From positions 234,969 through 298,968 of the forward strand of contig VZQC01006589.1 in NCBI GenBank assembly GCA_009823505.1: 64,000 bases of DNA, given 5' to 3'. Each line of letters begins with the position of its first letter. The stretch's first letter is position 1. Positions 57,031 through 64,000 of this stretch are shown here, in pieces. The translations under genes and the position numbers were made by a program. Source of the DNA: Rhizomys pruinosus. Lineage: Eukaryota > Chordata > Mammalia > Rodentia > Spalacidae. Under the pieces are notes generated by a model. The model searched no databases. It was not told where the DNA came from and saw only the letters and a list, made by a program, of their open reading frames with translations.

Positions 57031-57870
57031 GAAATAGATTCATTTTATCACTTCTGTTTATTTAGAGAACTCTGACTACATGGGGAGAAAACAGTAAGAG
57101 AAGGAATCCAGTGGATCAAAGGAGAGAATCTACAATCTCCAGAAGGGTGAAAGCTTAACAAAATCACCCACAAATCCCCGAATGATCTTAGGACTCTGAA
57201 TAGCCCCAGGAGAGATCTGTTCTCAAATTCTACGCTTTTATGGACCAACTCTGGACTCCCTTGTAGTGAGTCCTAAGGGGAATTATTCAGGAAGTTGTGT
57301 TGAATTTGTTTCATGGTACTCCAAGTGGTAATACAGTGACTATAGGTCGACACTCAGGGCCTGTTCCCAATAAGCAACATGATCTTCCACAAGACACATG
57401 GACGACCCTCTGTGAGTCACTGTTTCCAGGGTGAGGCAACTGTATGCACTAGCATTGAGGAAATAGACGAAAAGTATAGATGCTGAGCTATAAGAGAAGG
57501 CTGTGAAGCAGACAGAGCCTGTGACCAGGGTTTGACTTAGGGTAGGCAAGGGATGATGAGGGTTAAGCTGAAGAAGAGGATGAAAGACGAACAATGAAAA
57601 TGTGGAGCTGAGCTGCAGTCAACCCTCAGGCTGTTTCATGAAGGGTTATGAGCATATTCCACATCTTAGATGTGCTAGACATTGGGAATGGGCACGATTT
57701 TATTATATGTTCTTACTACAGCAGTGTGCCTTTCTTCAGCTAAGAAATGTTTTCCCAAGAACAGGCCAGCTCAGCTCTTGTTGCTTTCCACATGCCCAGA
57801 AAACAATGGAAGAATTCACTAAACTGACACTGACAATGTTGGTACCATTGTGCCCCAAATGTACCCAATA
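57031..57870. other. unique sequence, nothing recognised
   Basis: No repeat or exon could be supported. Confidence 0.5.
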
Positions 57871-57879
57871 GGTAGGTAT

Positions 57880-58284
57880 GCTTGATAGGCTTAGTGTCAA
57901 CTTGACACACCTGGGTTGAGGAAGCTACATTGGGGAATCGCCTCCATTGTACAAGCCTGTGGCCACGTCTGTGGGGGCATTTTCTTGATTATTTAATGAT
58001 GTGGGAGGGCCCAACCCACTCTAGGCGGTGCTACCCCTGGGGAGGTGGTCCTGTATTGTATAAGAAAGGAGGCTGAGCATGGGCCAGGGGAGTAAGCCAG
58101 TAGCAGCATTCCTCCGTGGTCTGTGCTTCAGCTCCTACCTCCAGATTCCTGCCCTGAGTTCCTACTTTGGGCTCCCTCAGTGATGAACTGTGACCTGGCA
58201 GATGTGAGATAAATAAACTCTTTCCTCCCAAAGTTGTTATTGGTCAGAGTGTTTTGTCATAGCAAATGTAGACAAACTAGAACA
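57880..58284 (+). mobile_element. rodent medium-reiterated repeat, near full length (hAT-like)
   Basis: From TAGTGTCAACTTGACACACC through GATGTGGGAGGGCCCAACCC and CAGCATTCCTCCGTGGTCTG to TTTGTCATAGCAAATG and ACTAGAACA. An 8-bp direct repeat GTAGGTAT (57872-57879 and 58285-58292) would fit the 8-bp duplication made by hAT transposases. The family name is uncertain. Confidence 0.65.
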
Positions 58285-58351
58285 GTAGGTATCTAACAAT
58301 TCAATATTAGTGCCTCCCAAAGCACTAATGGTTAGATACCTACTGTTCTAG
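58277..58351. repeat. 75-bp hairpin with 21-bp perfect arms
   Basis: Arms 58277-58297 and 58331-58351 are exact reverse complements (CTAGAACAGTAGG... against ...CCTACTGTTCTAG). A second, inner 8-bp stem ATTAGTGC/GCACTAAT is at 58306-58313 and 58322-58329. Confidence 0.95.
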
Positions 58352-58410
58352 CTTGATCTATTTTATAATGGATTTATGCCATTCTAAAATATGATAAAGA
58401 ATCTACTTTG

Positions 58411-58557
58411 TGCTGGGTATGGTGGCACATGTCTTTAAATCCCAGTACTCTGGAAGCAGAGGCAAGAGGATCTCTGTGAGTTCAAGGCCATGCTGGTTTA
58501 CATAATGAATTTCAGGCCAGAGTTACATGGTTATAACCATGTCTCATAAAAATAAAG
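58411..58557 (+). mobile_element. B1 SINE, diverged
   Basis: GCTGGGTATGGTGGCACATG, GGATCTCTGTGAGTTCAAGG and CCATGTCTCATAAAAATAAA. Confidence 0.88.
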
Positions 58558-59307
58558 GATGAATGTCATGATGGACTTATTCCTTACATTTCTTTACACC
58601 TTCATTCATTGGTACAAAGACTGTTAAAGATCACTTAAGCTCTGGAATTCTATGATACAATGAGTTACAACTAATTGTTCTATGATCTTTCTGCACAATA
58701 TTGTGTAGTTCTGGGACTGGGACCTTAGGAATTCTATTTCCCAATCTTTCCAGTTAACTCATAGTCAGCTTCAACAAAGAGAGGCAGGCACAAGTGGGAT
58801 GTTGGAAGGTAGTCAAAGATAGAAGTGTGATCTTTCTGGGGTTGGGGGCTGCTGCCTGTGTCAACAGCCAGCTACAGGTGCTAGCCATCTGTTCCCAGTT
58901 CGCCCCAGCATGTCTGTCTAAAAGAGAAGGGTCAAGCTGGGCCAGCAATAGGCTATGGAGCTCACAGGTGGGATTGGTGGCAGTTCCAACAGTAGTGGAG
59001 TCCTACAGAAGAATTGGACACAAGCGTGCCCATAAGATCTGCTAAAAACACCTCTCTGGTTTTGTTTGCCAGCCCCAGTCAGTAGCAGCCATTTCTTTCG
59101 GCTAATCCTTAGTTACTACATCCTCACAGAATTCTTTCTCTAGTTCTGGCATCTATGAATATGAATCCTGTATTAAGCACACTGTGCCTGAAATGCCTAG
59201 AGGGGTTTATGTTTTATTATCAGGATAACTGACCAATCTATAATGCCAACTATATGTTACCCATGAAGAAGCTAATTGGGGGGGGGCAAATGCTATCCTT
59301 AGTCTTC
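58558..59307. other. unique sequence, nothing recognised
   Basis: An 83-codon open frame at 58794-59045 shows no known domain. Confidence 0.5.
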
Positions 59308-59523
59308 TTTTAAAGATTCATATTTTAATACATGTGTGTACTGTCTCTGTGTATGTATACAAATATTCTTTGAGTGCCTGCACAGTTCAGAACAAGGCAT
59401 TAGATCCTATGAGCTAGAGTTACAGGTAGTTATGAGTATCCCAATATGGGTATTTGAGAGCCAAGCCCACATCTTCTGTAAGAGCAGCAAGTGCTATTAA
59501 ACACTGAGCCCTGTCTCCAGCCT
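59308..59523 (-). mobile_element. B2 SINE, antisense, old
   Basis: CATCTTCTGTAAGAGCAGCA and ACACTGAGCCCTGTCTCCAG are the antisense body and head. Confidence 0.8.
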
Positions 59524-60577
59524 CAAGGTAGCCTCATTATGATAGGTTACTTCTTGAATTCTTTCCTACATCTTAATGAGTAGAGGTATGCTTTTGCAAA
59601 AAGAAATCACATTTTTTAGTGTTACACTTGCACCTAGATGTAATTTGCCATCCTTAGGGGATGAATGAGCTTCATGTATTTAATTTATAGTATTTTACCT
59701 TCTGTCTTATAAATGTTAAACTTTCAAATATGGATTTACAGATTTTTCCACATAAAAATGACTTCAAAAGACAAAGGAAGGTTGGATCTTTTCTGTGAAG
59801 CTCAACAAATAATCTTGATGTACGCTAGTGGAGTTTCCCTTCAGAGATTTCCTTTCATATCTGCAGTTCATCATCTCCACTGTTTCTTCTTGCAAGAGAA
59901 TATGTAGCTTGCATCTTAAGGTTATGGATAAGTCACTGCATCTTACAAGCAGGGATCTCTGCACATATAGAAGAATGGGTACTAATTCAAAGTAATTTTG
60001 TCAGAATTAGTAGGAATGTCTGCTAAAAAAGAAAACTAATCCTCGACTGTAGTCTCAGAGTTCTAGTCAAGACACCTAGGATGGAGGCCAAATACATTTC
60101 ATCAGCTCTTACTGTATACTGCTGTTATTGGCCTGCAGACTTCATGTTGAAAATCCCTGGGGTGGATGATACAAACCTTGAAGAGGTGAAAGTAGCCAGG
60201 TAACACATTGTTACCCAAGAAATGTATGTTCTAACTGATGTGCTGTCAACGTGACAAAAAGAAAGGAATTCTACTTTTCAAAATTAAATTTCATCACATT
60301 CAGATTGGCAGCACTCATCTACTTATCATCACCTGGATTCCCTCTTGTTATCTTTTCAATTTCATGAGGAATAGGAGGGCAAGCTTTCTATTTCAGTTTT
60401 CTTGAAGTAGTGGAAGGATTTGACTAAATATGACTATTAATTCAGATAACTTCAACAACTGGCTTACTGAGTATAAGACAAATCATTAATAACGCTTTTG
60501 CTTTTTACTTTTTAGCATGTGTATCTATGGTATATGTTGTGCGTTGTGCTCAGTATGTTTGTAGAGGGCAAATACAC
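59524..60577. other. unique AT-rich sequence
   Basis: No repeat or exon could be supported. Confidence 0.5.
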
Positions 60578-60609
<32 letters not shown>

Positions 60610-60623
60610 GTGTGTGTGTGTGC
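60578..60623. repeat. (TTGA)n-(TG)n microsatellite
   Basis: Eight TTGA-type units followed by seven or eight TG units. Confidence 0.95.
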
Positions 60624-61480
60624 ATACAGTGGCAAAAAGAATGAATTGGGAGTAACAATTTTGGTGAACTCATTCTTATTTTCACAAGTAAGCTAAGTAT
60701 TTAAAATTGTTTCTATACAAAATAATCATCTTGAGAGAAATAAAATGTTCTCCTGGCAGATTTATAAAGCTATTCATAAAACGTTATGAAAATGGGAATA
60801 ATGAATATGATGCTATACTGTCAATTATCTTAATATTCAGCTAATGGAAGGATTTACAAATAAAATTGGTTTTACATAATCGTGTATTTGGTTCAGTACC
60901 GTTCCTTCTGCTCAATCATAAAAAGAAATTATCTTTTCCTCTATGCCATCTAGTTACCATGAAGAACTCTGAACCCTCAAATGCACCTGTCTATTAACAT
61001 TGTAAAAAAATTTTAAGAGCCTTATGAAGATATAAAGTTATACAAATATGCATTTACTCATTTATAAAACAAACAGCCATACATAGTACATGTACCTCTG
61101 GGTGCCAAGAACTTCCTGCCCTGGGAATTGTGAACAAAGATCCCTACTCCTACTAAGCTTGCCTCTTCAGGTTTAATAGATAAAAATAATTTATTTAAAT
61201 ATTAAAAGTCCTGAAGAAAATAAAGTCACAACAAGGATATAAAGGGTAGAACAAGGTAGGACTGTAGGATGTGATCAGGGTAGTCCATATATCCAAAAGA
61301 TAACTTGGAACAAATGCTTGAAAAAGCTGGGGCTAAATGGACATTTAGAAGAAATAGTGGGTCTGGAGAAGAAACATCATGTGCATTGTTTGTGCATAAG
61401 AATGAAGCTCTGAGGTCCTCAAACAACAGAGAATCAAATTCATGTAATGGTGTGACCAAGAGCAGGATTAGAAGCATTGG
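60624..61480. other. unique AT-rich sequence
   Basis: No repeat or exon could be supported. Confidence 0.5.
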
Positions 61481-61483
61481 GGG

Positions 61484-61535
<52 letters not shown>
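61481..61535. repeat. (GA)n microsatellite after G8
   Basis: A GGGGGGGG run followed by pure GA. The Arg/Glu or Ser/Leu open frames across it are repeat-derived. Confidence 0.96.
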
Positions 61536-61537
<2 letters not shown>

Positions 61538-62391
61538 TGTATGCCAGAATGGTCTACACCCTTGTACGTTGTTCAAAGAACCAGCTTTTACTGTGGGTGA
61601 TATGGGGAACTATAGAGACATATTAAGAATTAGATTTGACCTGGTACTTTCAGATAATAGCACTAGTATTTAATTAAGATTAGGAACTTTATCTGAGCTG
61701 CACAGTTGGATAGCTTCATACAGACTCCCTAGCACAGTGCTAGATAGGAATGATAATTAATTATTTTTTTGTTCTTGGAGCATAGAAAAAGTTTGAAATT
61801 TAAAACATCAAATTGTCTTTTACTTGTTACCAGCAAGTAGTTCTAGAAATAAAATCAGTTGTGATGAACTTTTAAAATCCAGTAGAGAAATGTTAGCCAA
61901 CATAAATGCCTAATTCTTTAAAGCAACTGTTTATAATGTGATTGATTCTGTTTGTAAAGAAGAAGAGTGACTACGGAATGTTTTTATCCAGGCTATCATT
62001 CCTGACCTGGCAAATTAACTCATTTAAAATGAGAGGAGAAAAGAGGATAAAGACTAGGAAAGAAAGGATGGGGGAAAGTTCCAAATTAGTAAAATGCTTC
62101 TTTAATGAAAAACTATACAATCATCAAATCCCATTAAGGTTGAATTATATGAGCTATTTATTTTCAAGCTTTGTTGATGTTTTACACATGGAAAAGATGA
62201 CAGAATTCAATTAGTCACTGATAAATAATTGATTGCATTTTCCTGGAGGGGAAGTAGAATTTGTTTTTTCTTTAGTGGTCTCATGTTCACAAAATACTAG
62301 TAAAAATCTTTAGGAAGAGGAAGTTCAGTCTACCCACAGAATAGACAATTAAAACATTTATCTACAAGAAATCCAGTAACAATTGGTTTCT
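61536..62391. other. unique AT-rich sequence
   Basis: No repeat or exon could be supported. Confidence 0.5.
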
Positions 62392-62403
62392 AAAAGACTG
62401 GCC

Positions 62404-62615
62404 GGGCTGGAGAGATGGCCTAGTGGTTAAGAGCTTCCTCTGCTCTTGCAGAGGACCCGGGTTCGATCCCCAGCATCCACATGGCGGCTGAGAACCGTCT
62501 TTAACTCCAGTTCCAGGGGAATCCGACACCCTCTTCTGACCTCCGCGGCTTTGCATGGATGCAGACAGTACATTCATAAACATAAAAAATAAATAAAGAT
62601 TAAAAAATATAAAAA
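62404..62615 (+). mobile_element. B2 SINE, young GGCCTAG subfamily
   Basis: GGGCTGGAGAGATGGCCTAG, GGTTCGATCCCCAGCATCC and AACCGTCTTTAACTCCAG. A short deletion removes the ACACGGGTGCACAAACC segment. Perfect 12-bp target-site duplication AAAAGACTGGCC at 62392-62403 and 62616-62627. Confidence 0.96.
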
Positions 62616-62756
62616 AAAAGACTGGCCATGTTTAACCAGTTTCTGCACCCTCCATTCTCCGCGCTATGAACTTTGTCAGCAGCTATTTTCCTTCTAAAAT
62701 GATGGAATGTCATTTTCACTAAACATTTTTTCTAGTAATTTCTTCTACTCTTTCTA

Positions 62757-63019
62757 CTTTTTTTCTTTTTTTTTAAATTTTTTTTAAATTTTATTTATTT
62801 CTGTATGTGTATGAATGTACTGTCTGCATGCAGGTCTGTGCACCCGTGTCGTGCAATGCCGCGGAGGTCAGAAGAGGGTGTTGGATTCCTCTGGAGCTGG
62901 AGTTCTCCTGGAATTGGAGTTTCAGACGTTTCTCGGCCGCCATGTGGGTGCTGGGGATCGAACCCGGGTCCTCTGCAAGAGCGGTCGGTGCTCTTAACCG
63001 CTAGGCCATCTCTCCAGCC
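62757..63019 (-). mobile_element. B2 SINE, young GGCCTAG subfamily, antisense, full length
   Basis: The head reads antisense CTAGGCCATCTCTCCAGCCC at 63000-63019. The whole 3' domain (TGCATGCAGGTCTGTGCACC, CGTGTCGTGCAATGCCGCGG) and a T-rich antisense tail are present. The CpG-rich body is well kept. An inner repeat (TGGAGCTGGAGTTCTCCTGGA) is slightly expanded. Confidence 0.95.
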
Positions 63020-63159
63020 CTGTTTTTTTTTCTTTTGGCTTTCAAGACGTTTTTTCCTACAACCAGCACAAAGGATTTATCTTTTTTGTTTTTGTTGTTT
63101 TGTGTTCAAACTTCCTCCTCAACATGTTCTTCTATTGTGCAAATATCCAGAATGAGTTT

Positions 63160-64000
63160 GAATCTAGCATCAAAACCAATAAAATACCTAGGAACAAACC
63201 TAAACAAAGACACCAAAGATCTCTACAACAAAATTTTAGACCCCTTTGTAAAAGGGGATTGAAAAAGACATCAGAAGATGGAAAGACCTCCCATGCTCAT
63301 GGATTGGAAAAATTAATATAGTAAAAATGTCCATTCTACCCAAATTAATAAACAGATTCAATGCAATCCCAATTAAAATCCCCAAGACTTTCTTCACAGA
63401 ATTGGAAAAAAATCCTTAAATTCATATGGATAAACAAAAGACCCCGAATAGCCAAAACAACTCTGAGTAAAAAAAGCAACACAGAGGGGATCACTATACA
63501 AGACTTCAAACTATACTACAGGGCTGCAGTCATAAAACAGCCTGGTACTGGCACAAAAACAGACCTGTAGACCAATGGAAAGAACAGAAGATCCAAACTT
63601 GTGCACACACCATTTCAGCTGCCTTATATATTTGACAAAGGGGCCAAGAAGACCCAATGGAGGAAAGAGCATCTTTAGCAAGTGGTGTTGGCAAAACTGG
63701 ATCACCACTTGTAAAAGAATAAAACTAAACCCCTACATCTTGCCCTGAACAGCAATCAACTCCAAGTGGATCAAAGACCTCAACATGAAATCTGAAACTC
63801 TGAAGGTGATAGAAGAAAACTTTGGCAGCAACCTACAAGACATAGGCATAGGAGAAGACTTCCTAAATCAGACAGCTGCAGCACAGGAAATAAGGTCAAC
63901 AATTGATAAGTGGGACCTCATTAAAATCAAAAGCTTCTGTATAGCAAAAGAAACAATCAGGGAAGTGAAGAGAAACCTACAGAGTGGGGGGAAACCTTCA
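63160..64000 (+). mobile_element. L1 copy 4, 5'-truncated, runs off the window
   Basis: Starts within the ORF2 reverse-transcriptase/C-terminal linker at about GCATCAAAACCAATAAAATACC, equal to about 37270 of copy 2, and continues colinearly to about the [14 protein letters not shown] region at the window end. Several frameshifts (for example near 63255 and 63405) and stops make it a pseudogene. Directly upstream is the antisense young B2. Confidence 0.92.

Overview
The window is non-coding DNA from a muroid rodent. The evidence is the dense mix of tRNA-derived B2/B3-type SINEs, 7SL-derived B1 SINEs, B4/ID_B1-type composite SINEs and rodent L1 retrotransposons. B2 is confined to muroids. The L1 ORF1/ORF2 and the L1 promoter here do not look like the house-mouse or rat families I know, so a cricetid, spalacid or other non-Mus muroid is likely; this is inference. 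I found no exon, cellular gene, tRNA/rRNA gene or CRISPR array. The only real coding sequence belongs to L1 elements.

Layout. 0-19 kb is old unique sequence peppered with SINEs, microsatellites, a 23-bp minisatellite (4.8-5.15 kb) and an L1 (Lx-like) 3' UTR (5.47-6.33 kb). 19.4-25.6 kb holds L1 copy 1, full length at its 5' end, inserted into an older rodent repeat whose two halves flank it; its 3' part is lost in a 480-base N gap. 25-35 kb has SINEs, DNA-transposon-like repeats, a twin-primed (internally inverted) L1 that split an older SINE, and a suspicious (TTTA)n-N-(GAAA)n join. 35.03-39.1 kb is L1 copy 2, a very young 5'-truncated insertion with a 1162-codon open ORF2 and a single upstream homopolymer frameshift. 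39-44.8 kb is SINE-rich and includes a B2-B1 chimeric SINE with a perfect 14-bp target-site duplication. 44.83-50.82 kb is L1 copy 3, full length with matching target-site duplications; its middle (about 45.7-49.5 kb) is full of single-base indels, as in unpolished long-read sequence, and carries a nested insertion. 51-63 kb is old unique sequence with scattered SINEs and microsatellites. 63.16-64 kb is the start of a further 5'-truncated L1 that runs off the window.

How it fits together. L1 ORF2p supplies the endonuclease and reverse transcriptase that also mobilise B1, B2 and B4 RNAs. The many A-tails and target-site duplications here are its footprints. The most unusual items are a B2-head/B1 chimeric SINE seen three times with the same junction, a tandem-monomer L1 promoter that carries a TATAAAAGG motif in two L1 copies, and a young B2 subfamily marked by a changed A box.
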